A stretch of 64,000 nucleotides of DNA from Micromonospora siamensis (GTDB taxonomy: Bacteria; Actinomycetota; Actinomycetes; Mycobacteriales; Micromonosporaceae), in NCBI RefSeq assembly GCF_900090305.1, contig NZ_LT607751.1:4526001-4590000 (forward strand). Reading direction: 5' to 3'. Shown here one piece after another: positions 11,022-19,355 of the stretch. A model generated the notes under the pieces. That model was not told where the DNA came from. It saw only the letters and a program-made list of their open reading frames with translations, and ran no database searches. Both the position numbers and the translations under genes were made by a program. The first letter of the stretch is position 1. Every line of letters begins with the position of its first letter.

Positions 11022-12378
11022 CGCTCACGTCGACGATGACCGTGCGGCGCATCGCATCCGCTCCCCCATCGGGCATCACCCTGTGCCCAGCGTCGAACCC
11101 GCCGGCCGCTTTGGTCGGGTCATCCGCCACCATCGCGAGCGTGGCCGGCTCACGATCCAACCGCGCATGGGCTTCGCTCAGCCGGATGTCATGCTGGCCG
11201 GCCTGGATGCCGTACGCCGGGCTCGCGCGGCCACCGTCGGAACGGTGACCATCGACAGCTACACCAGGCTCAACGACAACGTCGCCGCCCGCGAGGCACT
11301 GCGCAACGGTGCGGACCTCAACGGCTTTCCGCTCGTGGCACACGGCGCCGATGTCACCCGCCGGGTGCTCGACGGCGTTGCCGACGACGCGTTCCCGGTG
11401 CAGTTCAGACACGGCTCGGCACTACCACAGGATCTGTTCCGCGTCCTGGTCGACGTCGGCGCGGATGCCACGGAGGGCGGGCCGGTCTCGTACTGCCTCC
11501 CGTACAGCAGGGTGCCCCTGGAGCAGTCCACCGCGGCCTGGGCGGAGTGCTGCCGGATGCTGGCCGAACGACCTGAGCCGGTGCATCTGGAGAGCTTCGG
11601 GGGCTGCATGCTCGGGCAGCTGTGCCCGCCCGGGCTGCTCGTCGCGCTCAGCGTCCTGGAAGGCATGTTCTTCGTCGAGCACGGACTGCGCAGCATCTCG
11701 GTCAGCTATGCGCAGCAGACCCATCCCGGCCAGGACCTCGAGGCGATCGCCGCCCTCAGGCTGCTGGCCTCGGAGTGGCTGGACGACGTTGACTGGCACG
11801 TCGTGGTCTACACATACATGGGCGTTTATCCGCGAACCCTGCGGGGCGCGAACCGGATGCTGGAGGACAGCGTCCGGCTGGCCGTGCGCTCCGGCGCCGA
11901 GCGGCTGATCGTGAAGACGTCGGCTGAGGCGCACCGGATCCCGACCATCGCGGAGAACATCGAGGCGCTGGAGTTCGCGGCGACGGTGGCCGCCGATGAA
12001 GCCGCCGGAACACCGATGCACCGCCCCACGAGAACGGGGATCTACGAGGAGGCACGGATGCTCATCCTGTCCACCCTGCAGCTCGGCGACGACGTGGGCT
12101 CTGCCCTGGTCAGCGCGTTTGCCCGCGGCCATCTGGACGTGCCCTACTGCCTGCACCGGGACAACGCCAACCGCTCCCGGGCGGTGATCGCCCCGGATGG
12201 CACCCTGCAGTGGTCCGAGCCGGGGGCGATGCCCGTCCACCACAGCGAACACGCACCCAGAGCCTCCGCACGCGGGCTCATCGAGATGCTCCGCTACAAC
12301 GAGCACCGTCTCGACCGCGAGCAGCTGACCGGACACCCGACCCTGGGATACCGGGCCTCGCACAAGGACGGCCGATGA
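11011..12378 (+). CDS. Glutamate (methylaspartate) mutase, large catalytic subunit
   Basis: A 455-aa TIM-barrel subunit that binds glutamate and forms the active enzyme with the small subunit. Family features are the QPRMGF segment near residue 50, TIDSYTRLND followed by LNGFPLVAHG, and the internal ESFGGCMLGQLCPPGLLVA and HPGQDLEAIAALRLLA blocks. Length is close to the clostridial GlmE family. ATG 11011 overlaps the small-subunit stop. The 3' end overlaps the methyltransferase gene in an ATGA, so all three are probably co-translated. In central metabolism the pair would ferment glutamate; beside an NRPS with an Asn/Asp-type A domain, making 3-methylaspartate for the peptide is the more likely job (inference). 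Confidence 0.92.
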   Translation: MRLDAHVDDDRAAHRIRSPIGHHPVPSVEPAGRFGRVIRHHRERGRLTIQPRMGFAQPDVMLAGLDAVRRARAATVGTVTIDSYTRLNDNVAAREALRNGADLNGFPLVAHGADVTRRVLDGVADDAFPVQFRHGSALPQDLFRVLVDVGADATEGGPVSYCLPYSRVPLEQSTAAWAECCRMLAERPEPVHLESFGGCMLGQLCPPGLLVALSVLEGMFFVEHGLRSISVSYAQQTHPGQDLEAIAALRLLASEWLDDVDWHVVVYTYMGVYPRTLRGANRMLEDSVRLAVRSGAERLIVKTSAEAHRIPTIAENIEALEFAATVAADEAAGTPMHRPTRTGIYEEARMLILSTLQLGDDVGSALVSAFARGHLDVPYCLHRDNANRSRAVIAPDGTLQWSEPGAMPVHHSEHAPRASARGLIEMLRYNEHRLDREQLTGHPTLGYRASHKDGR

Positions 12379-13424
12379 CCTTCGATCCGGAACAGCTGGC
12401 CCGGCACGACCTGCGACCGCTCAGGGAACTGCTCCTCGACGCCGGCTACAGAACCGAGACACTGGCGAAACACCTCAAGCTGCACCCGGAAATGCTGCTC
12501 GCCGACACCGCCCGCAACTCGCTCATACATGGCGACTCACTCGGGTCGTCGCCGGCGGCCGTCCTCGGCAGGCTCTTCCTGCTCTGCGCCCCGGTACCCG
12601 TACCAGAGGTTCGCAAGCTGTCCAGCTCGCTGATCCAGGCACTGTACGGGTACGACCTGGTCCGAGCCGACGCCGCCGGGCGGTACGTCACGGGCAACGT
12701 CACCATCACCGAGGTCGACGACTTCTACTATCTGGCTGACCGGCTGTTCGAGAACACGTCCGGCACCATTGGCGTGACAATTTCCTCCGACGTGTGCATG
12801 CCACCGCATGCCTCCTCGTTCGAGCTTGCCAAGGCCATCCCGGGCACATCGCCCGACTCGGCGGTGCTCGACGTCGGATGCGGCAGCGGGTGCCTGTCCC
12901 TGCCGCTGAGCGCGTCGGCCGGACCGGTGACCGGAATCGACACCAGCAGCCGGGCGGTGGCGTTCTCCCGTGCCAATGCCTCCTGCAACGGTGCGAGCGC
13001 CCGATTCGAACACGTGGGCTGGGAGAAATTTGATTCTCTGGAACAGTACGACCTGATCTTGTACAACTCCCCCGACGAACGCGCCGCTTTCGACCTGGTG
13101 AACGACGGGCTGCCGCGCCTCCTGCGCCACGGCGGCCGCGCCCAGGTCCGGCTGGTGTGCGACGTCCACGCCGAGGATCGCGACGTTCAGGGAGCGGTCG
13201 ACCGAATGACCAGCGTCGGGCCGGAATTCGACGTCCGTGTCCTGGCGCCCGACGACTCGCTGTTCTCGCTGAGCCGCGATGTCCTGGCGCACGGCGGCCG
13301 CCCGGCCCGCACCCTGCTCGTCGAGCGGCACTCCGAGTGGCCGGCATACGTGGATTCACTGCGCAGTCGTGGGGTGGTCGAGGTGGCCAGCATCATTCTC
13401 GACATCTCGCGAGGACGACGCTGA
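12375..13424 (+). CDS. SAM-dependent methyltransferase
   Basis: A 349-aa class I methyltransferase. SAM motif I is VLDVGCGSGCLSL near residue 168, followed by an acidic strand end (VTGIDTSS) and DLILYNSP. The first ~150 residues form a helical N-terminal domain of the kind used for substrate recognition or dimerization in small-molecule methyltransferases. Its start overlaps the mutase large subunit by 4 bp, so it probably acts on the same precursor or on the peptide made from it. I cannot tell whether the target is C, N or O. Confidence 0.82.
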   Translation: MTFDPEQLARHDLRPLRELLLDAGYRTETLAKHLKLHPEMLLADTARNSLIHGDSLGSSPAAVLGRLFLLCAPVPVPEVRKLSSSLIQALYGYDLVRADAAGRYVTGNVTITEVDDFYYLADRLFENTSGTIGVTISSDVCMPPHASSFELAKAIPGTSPDSAVLDVGCGSGCLSLPLSASAGPVTGIDTSSRAVAFSRANASCNGASARFEHVGWEKFDSLEQYDLILYNSPDERAAFDLVNDGLPRLLRHGGRAQVRLVCDVHAEDRDVQGAVDRMTSVGPEFDVRVLAPDDSLFSLSRDVLAHGGRPARTLLVERHSEWPAYVDSLRSRGVVEVASIILDISRGRR

Positions 13425-13427
13425 TCC

Positions 13428-13598
13428 AATGAGCCGTCTTCATCGTTATCGAGGGGCCCTGGGCAGGCGGGCAGGACAGCAGTCGACCAGGACGCACCGC
13501 CCAGCACAGGAGCCCCCCGCGCCACCCCGATCGCGCAGGCCACCCTCGTCCTCCAGACCGCCGAGGACGCCCGCCACCCACGATGAAGATGGCTCATT
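13428..13598. repeat. MITE-like element with 19-bp terminal inverted repeats
   Basis: AATGAGCCGTCTTCATCGT (13428-13446) is matched in inverted orientation by 13580-13598 with one mismatch. The repeats bound 171 bp that fill most of the gap between the methyltransferase and exporter genes and hold no supported gene. A clean target-site duplication is not visible. The arms are 133 bp apart, so this is not a simple terminator. Confidence 0.6.
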
Positions 13599-13686
13599 AC
13601 CAGGCACGTAATCGACGCGGGGCGGCCCGTATGACAGCGTCGTCCCTGATCCAAGATCTCCCGTCCGGACAGAAATGTGCCCCGCC

Positions 13687-15156
13687 ATGAGCACCGTGAC
13701 CCCCACGAGCACGCCGGAGCCGTCGGCGGCGCCGACGAGCGGCTGGCGTTACTGGGGTTCGCTCCCGGTGATGCTGACCAGCATGGTGATGATCACGCTG
13801 GACTTCTTCATCGTGAACGTCACCGTGCCCTCGGTCCAGCGCGACCTGAACGCCGACGCGGCCGCCATCCAGATGATCGTCGCCGGTTACGGCCTCGCCT
13901 ACGCCGCCGGCCTCATCACCGGCGGCCGGCTCGGTGACATCTACGGCCGCCGCAAGCTGTTCATGATCGGCATCGGGCTGTTCACCGTCGCGTCCCTCGT
14001 CTGCGGGATCGCTCCTTCCCCCGAGGTGCTGATCGCCGCCAGGATCGTGCAGGGCATCGCCGCCGCCCTGTCCACCCCGCAGGAACTGGCCATCCTCGGT
14101 CTGGTCTACCGGGGGGCCGACCGCTCCCGCGCGTTCATGGCGGCCGCCCTGGCCACCGCGGTGGCCGGCGTGTTCGGTCAGCTGATCGGCGGCCTGCTCA
14201 TCGCGGCCGACCCGGACGGGATCGGGTGGCGCCTGTGCTTCCTGATCAACCTGCCGATCGGCATCGCCGCTCTGGTACTCGCTCCCAGGGTGGTGCCGGA
14301 GTCCCGGGCCGTCCCCGCGGCCCGGCTCGACCCGCTCGGTATCGTGCTGGTGACGCTCGGCATGCTCGGCATCATCTACCCGTTGATCGAGGGTCGCGAG
14401 CGGGGCTGGCCGATGTGGACCATCGTCTGCCTCGCCGCCGCGGTGCCGCTGCTGGTCCTCTTCGTCGCCCACCAGGTCCGCAACCGGCGGCGCGGCGGCA
14501 GCCCTCTCGTCGACCTCAGCCTGTTCCGGGACCGCCCGTTCTCGCTGGGCGTCGTGATGGCCCTGCTCTACAACTCCGGGATGGCGTCGTTCTTCCTGTT
14601 CTTCGCCCTCTACCTCCAGCAGGGCCGCGGGATGACCGCGCTGGGCTCGGGCGTACTGATCATCATGGTCGGCGTCGGGTTCGTCGCCGCCTCGGTGTTC
14701 GGGCCGCAGCTGAGCAACCGGATCGGCCCTCGGGTGATCACCCTCGGCGCTCTGGTCCTGGCCGCCGGATGGCTGCTCCTGTTGGGCACCGTCGACCGGT
14801 TCGGCGACAGCTCGGTCTGGGTCCAGGCGCCGGCCCTGGTGATCATCGGGCTGGGCATGGGCACTGTCGTGGCCCCGCTCACCTCCACCGCGCTGGCCAC
14901 CCTGCCCAGCTCGCACGCGGGCGCCGCTTCCGGCGTGCTGTCCACCTCGATCCAGCTCGGTAACGCCCTCGGCGTCGCGGTCATCGGCATCGTGTTCTAC
15001 AACACGCTGGGAAGCGGCGCCTCCGCCGTGGCCTACAGCGACGCTCTGCGCCTGAGCACCGTCTGCCTCCTCGCCCTGATTCTCGCCGTGGCAACGCTGG
15101 CCTGGTGGCTTCCCCGCAACGCCGGCACCACCAGCGCAACGGAGGGGAACGCATGA
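13687..15156 (+). CDS. MFS drug exporter, DHA2 (14-TM) family
   Basis: A 489-aa proton-driven efflux permease of the inner membrane. It has the family signature TLDFFIVNVTVPS in TM1, GGRLGDIYGRRK in the loop after TM2, and many hydrophobic segments consistent with 14 helices. The length is typical of EmrB/QacA-like transporters. ATG 13687 is used, just upstream of a Thr/Pro-rich cytoplasmic tail. The stop overlaps the glycosyltransferase start (ATGA), so export and glycosylation are translationally coupled. It probably exports the local peptide or glycosylated product and gives self-resistance. Confidence 0.9.
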   Translation: MSTVTPTSTPEPSAAPTSGWRYWGSLPVMLTSMVMITLDFFIVNVTVPSVQRDLNADAAAIQMIVAGYGLAYAAGLITGGRLGDIYGRRKLFMIGIGLFTVASLVCGIAPSPEVLIAARIVQGIAAALSTPQELAILGLVYRGADRSRAFMAAALATAVAGVFGQLIGGLLIAADPDGIGWRLCFLINLPIGIAALVLAPRVVPESRAVPAARLDPLGIVLVTLGMLGIIYPLIEGRERGWPMWTIVCLAAAVPLLVLFVAHQVRNRRRGGSPLVDLSLFRDRPFSLGVVMALLYNSGMASFFLFFALYLQQGRGMTALGSGVLIIMVGVGFVAASVFGPQLSNRIGPRVITLGALVLAAGWLLLLGTVDRFGDSSVWVQAPALVIIGLGMGTVVAPLTSTALATLPSSHAGAASGVLSTSIQLGNALGVAVIGIVFYNTLGSGASAVAYSDALRLSTVCLLALILAVATLAWWLPRNAGTTSATEGNA

Positions 15157-16475
15157 GAATCGGCATCGTCACGGTCGGCAGCCGGGGTGACGTGGAGCCG
15201 TTCGTCGGCCTGGCCCACCGCCTGCGCCAGGCGGGGCACACCGTCACCATGTCGGCGCCCGGCGATGCGGCCCACCTGGTCGCCGGGGCCGAGGTGCCGT
15301 TCGTCCCGATAGACATCGACATGCACCGCGTCCACAAGTCGCCGGAGGGCCAGAAATGGATCACCTCCGGCAATTCCCGGGCTTTTCTCCGCGGTTCCGC
15401 CCAGGTGCTGTCGCAGGCCCGGGAGACGCTCGGCGACTGCACCATGAAACTGGCCGTGGACAGCGACCTGCTGGTGGCCGGCATCCAGACCGACGACTAC
15501 GCGGTCGCCGCCGGTGAGCTCCTCGGCATCCCGGTCGTCGCCGGCTACTTCTCCCCCTGGACCGAGACCGGCGACTTCCCGAACCTGCTGGTCTCCACCG
15601 GCCGGATCCGCGCCACGTGGCCCGGTCGGCCGCTGCACCGGGCCAGTCACCGTCTCACCGAGCTCGCCTACTGGAACGGCAAACGCCACGACATCAACGC
15701 GTTCCGCGCGCGGATCGGGCTCGGTCCGGTGCGCATGTCCGCGGTCGGCATGATCACCCGCACCGGGCTGCCGGTGCTGCACGCGTACAGCAGGCACCTC
15801 ATGTCCCGCCCCGCGGACTGGGCGGAGAACCAGGTGATGACCGGGTTCTGGCGGCTGCCGCGGGAGGTGCACGAGCGGGTCGGCGAGTGCACGCCGCCGG
15901 AGGGGCTCACCGAGTGGCTGGGCGCCGGTGAACCGCCGTTCTTCGTCACCTTCGGCAGCATGCCGATCCTCGATCCCGACGTCCTGCTCACCCGGGTGGT
16001 CGAGGCGGCGAAACGCACCGGCCGCCGGATCCTGCTCGGCGCCGGCTGGACCGAGGTCGACCAGAGCGCCGCGCTGCCCGAGAACGTCCGCGTGATCGGC
16101 GCGACCGACCACTCGTGGCTGCTGCCGCAGTGCCGGGGCGCGATCAGCCACGGCGGCGCCGGCACCACCGCAGCGGCCCTGCACGCGGGCATCCCCACCT
16201 GGGCGTTCGCGCTCTTCGCCGATCAGCCGTTCTGGGGACACCGGCTCACCGAGCGCGGCATCGGCGGCTTCGACCGCTTCGTCGAGCTGAACGCGGACAC
16301 GCTGAGCGCGGCGATCCGCCGCCTGGACCAGCCGGCGATGCGGTCGGCGGCGCGAGCCTTCGGCGAACGGCTGCGCTCGGAGGACGGCCTGGGCGCCGCG
16401 GTGGACGCCATCCACCGGAACGCGGAAGTGCCCGCGCCGCGCCGCGCGTCCTCCCGCGGCGCCGCCTCAGCCTGA
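15153..16475 (+). CDS. Glycosyltransferase, UGT/MGT-like (GT1/GT28 type)
   Basis: A 440-aa GT-B enzyme. The N-terminus MRIGIVTVGSRGDVEPFVGL is typical of the sterol-glucosyltransferase/macrolide-GT group. The donor-binding region reads LPQCRGAISHGGAGTTAAAL near residue 330, followed by DQPFWGHRL, which usually contacts the nucleotide sugar. A GGAGGGG Shine-Dalgarno lies inside the exporter 3' end. No deoxysugar biosynthesis genes are visible, so the sugar may be a common cellular NDP-hexose or come from outside the window. The acceptor is unknown: peptide, enediyne product, or a resistance-type intracellular glycosylation. Confidence 0.88.
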   Translation: MRIGIVTVGSRGDVEPFVGLAHRLRQAGHTVTMSAPGDAAHLVAGAEVPFVPIDIDMHRVHKSPEGQKWITSGNSRAFLRGSAQVLSQARETLGDCTMKLAVDSDLLVAGIQTDDYAVAAGELLGIPVVAGYFSPWTETGDFPNLLVSTGRIRATWPGRPLHRASHRLTELAYWNGKRHDINAFRARIGLGPVRMSAVGMITRTGLPVLHAYSRHLMSRPADWAENQVMTGFWRLPREVHERVGECTPPEGLTEWLGAGEPPFFVTFGSMPILDPDVLLTRVVEAAKRTGRRILLGAGWTEVDQSAALPENVRVIGATDHSWLLPQCRGAISHGGAGTTAAALHAGIPTWAFALFADQPFWGHRLTERGIGGFDRFVELNADTLSAAIRRLDQPAMRSAARAFGERLRSEDGLGAAVDAIHRNAEVPAPRRASSRGAASA

Positions 16476-16623
16476 GCGGTTCGCAGCCTGCGGGTCCTCT
16501 CCTGCGGCACTTCCGGGCACGCCTCCGGCCGCCGCGTCCGCCACGCGGGGCCGCGCCACGCACCCCACCCCCACGCCGGCCGGGCCGGGCCGGGCCACGC
16601 ACCCCCACGCCGGCCGGGCCGGG

Positions 16624-16704
16624 CCACGCCCACGCCCACGCCCACGCCCACGCCCACGCCCACGCCCACGCCCACGCCCACGCCCACGCCCACGCCCACG
16701 CCAC
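16624..16704. repeat. Tandem hexanucleotide array, about 13 units of CCCACG
   Basis: The hexamer CCCACG repeats without interruption for about 80 bp. In any frame it would give only two-residue repeats (for example Ala-His), which argues against a protein-coding role. It is a simple sequence repeat prone to length change and lies between convergent genes. Confidence 0.9.
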
Positions 16705-16799
16705 AGCGATCGTGCACGCCGTCCTCGTCCTGCACGATGGCGCGAGCCCGACCTGGCCGGGAGGGCAAGGGCTCCGGCGTCGCGACCGCCAGGTAGGGG

Positions 16800-16831
16800 A
16801 CTACCCCGGCGCGGCGCCGCGCCGGGGTAGT
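16800..16831. terminator. Bidirectional terminator, perfect 30-bp palindrome
   Basis: CTACCCCGGCGCGGC is followed at once by its exact reverse complement (16801-16830), with A/T at the flanks. It sits between the convergent glycosyltransferase and acyl-CoA-dehydrogenase-type genes and would terminate both. Confidence 0.85.
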
Positions 16832-16840
16832 TGTGGGTGG

Positions 16841-18013
16841 TCAGAAGAAGAACGAGTTCGGCTCCAGCCCGCACAGGACCCGGCCGTAGAGCTCGAGCGC
16901 GGACGTCGGCAGGTGGAACTGGTGCAGGGTCATCGCGTGCGCGTCCCGACGGATCCGCTGGATCGGATTCCCGGTGTACAGCGAGGACGCACCGCACGCG
17001 CCGGCCAGGATGTCGACGGCCTCGGCCGCGAGCTGGGGTACCCGGCCACCGACCGCGCGGGCGTAGGCCCGCTCGCGCAGGCTCCAGGCCTCCCCGGTCA
17101 GCGCCTTCTCATCGATCATGCTGGCCAGCTTGCGCGCGTGGAACTCGGCTTCATCGATCTTCAATGACGCCTCGGCGGCCTGCAGGTGGGTGACGGGGGC
17201 GTCCGCCTGGCGCTCGTAGAACGTGTTCGTGATCGGGCGGCTGCCGATCCGCTCATGGAAGGCCTCGTTCGCGGCCCGGGCCAGGCCGATCGCCAGGCCG
17301 GTCGTCGAGGCCATGACCACGGCGGCCAGATGGGTACGGAACATCGGTCGGCCGGCGTTGAGCTTCGAGGCCACGTTCTCCGGGGCGATGTCCGCCATCC
17401 GCAGATAGTGCCCGTCCGGCACGAACACGTCCTCGGCGATGGTGGTGACGCTGCCCGTGCCGCTCAGGCCCGAGGCGTACCAGTCGTCGACGACCCGCAT
17501 CGCGCTGAGCGGCACCGCGGCCATGACCGGCTCGGCCTGGCCGTCAGGCCCGATCATGATGGTCGACAACAGTCGCCAGGTGCTGTGCGAGGCGCCGCTG
17601 TTGAAGCCCCACTCGCCGTTGACGACGATCCCGCCGTCCTTGGCGATGCCGGTGCCGTTCACCACGATCGTGCCGGCGATGCGGGCGTCCGGGTCGGCGA
17701 AGACCTCGTCCTGCACCTCGTCGGGAAACAGGCCCATGTTCCACGAGGTGATCCACCAGACGGCCGTGTTGAAGGCGGCCGCCCCGTCGCCCCGGCCGAG
17801 CTCGATGCCGACATCGAGCAGCGTGCTCGCGTCGCACTCGTAGCCGCCGTAGCGCTGGGGGGTACGCATCCGCAGGATGCCTGCTGCGGTGAGGGCCTCG
17901 ACGGTCTCGTCGGCCGGGCGGCGGTTCTGCTCCGACCAGGCGGCGTTGCGGCGCAGCAGCGGGACCAGGTCGCCGGCCCGCTTGACGAGGTTGGGTACTT
18001 CCAGTGCTTGCAT
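16841..18013 (-). CDS. Acyl-CoA-dehydrogenase-type flavin monooxygenase (group D)
   Basis: A 390-aa flavoprotein of the acyl-CoA dehydrogenase fold. The N-terminal helical domain contains ILRMRTPQRYGGYE, the middle beta domain includes GIVVNGEWGFNSGASHSTW and DDWYASGLSGTGS, and the C-terminal helices carry IDEAEFHARKLA and ILAGACGASSLYTGNPIQRI. This pattern is closer to HsaA/ActVA-ORF5-like two-component hydroxylases than to true dehydrogenases. It needs reduced flavin; the flavin reductase at 35404-35928 is a candidate partner. ATG 18013 follows AGGAG. It is 55 bp upstream of nothing else on its strand and lies downstream of the epoxide hydrolase. It probably oxygenates an aromatic or polyene intermediate. 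Confidence 0.82.
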   Translation of the reverse strand: MQALEVPNLVKRAGDLVPLLRRNAAWSEQNRRPADETVEALTAAGILRMRTPQRYGGYECDASTLLDVGIELGRGDGAAAFNTAVWWITSWNMGLFPDEVQDEVFADPDARIAGTIVVNGTGIAKDGGIVVNGEWGFNSGASHSTWRLLSTIMIGPDGQAEPVMAAVPLSAMRVVDDWYASGLSGTGSVTTIAEDVFVPDGHYLRMADIAPENVASKLNAGRPMFRTHLAAVVMASTTGLAIGLARAANEAFHERIGSRPITNTFYERQADAPVTHLQAAEASLKIDEAEFHARKLASMIDEKALTGEAWSLRERAYARAVGGRVPQLAAEAVDILAGACGASSLYTGNPIQRIRRDAHAMTLHQFHLPTSALELYGRVLCGLEPNSFFF

Positions 18014-18068
18014 GGGTTTCTCCTTCAGATCGGCATGACCGACGGCGGGCGACCGGGCGGACCGCCGG

Positions 18069-19232
18069 TCAGGACCCGGTCAGGGCTTGGGCGAACGCGC
18101 GAAGGTCGGCGACCAGCAGGTCGGGGACCTCCATCGCGGGGAAGTGACCGCCGCGCTCGTGCTCCGTCCACTGCACGATGTTCGGCAGCATCCGGTCGGC
18201 GAAGCGGCGGATCGGTTGGGCCGGGTCGCGCGGGAACACCGAGACGCCGGACGGCACGGGCAGCGGCGGTGGTGGTGCCGGTGGCGTGGGGGCTGTCGGC
18301 ATCATGTCCGCGCTGTCGTAGTAGAAGTGCGCCGACGACATCCCGGTCCGGGTCAGCCAGTAGACCATGACATTGGTGAGCATCTGGTCCCGGTCGACGG
18401 CGTCTTCCGGAGCTTTGACCGAGTCGGTCCAGTCGTGGAACTTCTCCACGATCCAGGCCAGTTGGGCGATCGGCGAGTCGGTCAGGCCGTAGCCGACGGT
18501 CTGCGGCCTGGTGGACTGCAGCTTCATGTAACCGGACAGGTCGCCGGCGAACCTTGCCAGCAGACCGAGGCGCCCCATCTCGACCTCCGTGAGCCCGGCC
18601 AGGTCGGCCGGATCAGGCCCGGGCGGCGTGATCAGAAATGACACGTGGCTACCGACGACGTGCTCCGCGTCGATGGCGGCCAGAACGTGGTTGATCCAGG
18701 CGCCCAGGTCTCCGCCGTGCGTGACGTAACGCTCGTAGCCCAGTTGGGCCATCAGCTGCGCCCAGGCGCCGGCGACGCGCGGGATGCTCCAGCCGGGCGT
18801 CCGCACCGGGCTGGAGAAGCCGAAGCCGGGGATGGTCGGGATCACCAGGTGGTACGCGTCGGATGCTTGTCCGCCGTGCGCGCGGGGGTTCGTCAACGGC
18901 TCGATGATCTGGCTGAACTCGACGAACGAGCTGGGCCAGCCGTGCGTGATGAGCAGCGGCGTCGCTCCGGGTTCGGGCGAGCGGACGTGCAGGAAGTGCA
19001 CCCGGGCGCCGTCGATCTCCGTGGTGTACTGCGGGAACCGGTTGAGCTCCGCCTCGGCCGCCCGCCAGTCGTACTCGTGCTGCCAGTAGTCGGCCAGGTC
19101 GCGCAGGTACTCCTGCGGGACGCCGCGCTCCCACCCCGGGCTGTGTCCTTCGTCCGGCCAACGGGTCGCGGCCAGCCGACCGCGGAGATCGTCGAGGTCC
19201 GCATCGGGAATCGCAATGCGAAACTTTTCCAT
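18069..19232 (-). CDS. Epoxide hydrolase, alpha/beta fold, enediyne-pathway type
   Basis: A 387-aa hydrolase with the N-terminal EHN region typical of microsomal-type epoxide hydrolases. HGWPSS forms the oxyanion hole, the nucleophile is Asp in THGGDLGAWI, and the C-terminal catalytic His is in ERGGHFPAME. Two cap-domain tyrosines usually activate the epoxide; Tyr residues occur in SGYMKLQ and FYYDS. The strongly Pro-rich stretch TPPAPPPPLPVP is unusual and may be a flexible loop. ATG 19232 follows AGGAG. Epoxide hydrolases such as SgcF open an epoxide on the enediyne core, and the context supports that role here. Confidence 0.88.
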   Translation of the reverse strand: MEKFRIAIPDADLDDLRGRLAATRWPDEGHSPGWERGVPQEYLRDLADYWQHEYDWRAAEAELNRFPQYTTEIDGARVHFLHVRSPEPGATPLLITHGWPSSFVEFSQIIEPLTNPRAHGGQASDAYHLVIPTIPGFGFSSPVRTPGWSIPRVAGAWAQLMAQLGYERYVTHGGDLGAWINHVLAAIDAEHVVGSHVSFLITPPGPDPADLAGLTEVEMGRLGLLARFAGDLSGYMKLQSTRPQTVGYGLTDSPIAQLAWIVEKFHDWTDSVKAPEDAVDRDQMLTNVMVYWLTRTGMSSAHFYYDSADMMPTAPTPPAPPPPLPVPSGVSVFPRDPAQPIRRFADRMLPNIVQWTEHERGGHFPAMEVPDLLVADLRAFAQALTGS

Positions 19233-19355
19233 GTATTGCTCCTAGAGTCGTGTCGGCGCAGCCGGGATCGGGCCGGGCCGTCAGGCCGGCCGAGCGCAGT
19301 GAGGAGGGTCGTCCGGCCCGGGCGCTGATGGGCCGCCCGGGCCGGACCGGGCACG

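Larger units (their letters stand above)
16476..16840. other. Intergenic region with low-complexity repeats between convergent genes
   Basis: This 365-bp gap holds two partial copies of a GC-rich ~28-bp block containing CACGCCGGCCGGGCCGGGCC (about 16570-16625), the hexamer array described next, and a strong palindromic terminator near its right end. No coding signal is convincing. Confidence 0.7.

Noticed and set aside
13428..13598. Intrinsic terminator formed by the 19-bp inverted repeats
   Set aside because: The arms are 133 bp apart, too far for an intrinsic terminator; a mobile-element end pair fits better.
16624..16704. CRISPR-like direct repeats
   Set aside because: The 6-bp unit is continuous with no spacers; it is a simple tandem repeat, not a CRISPR array.
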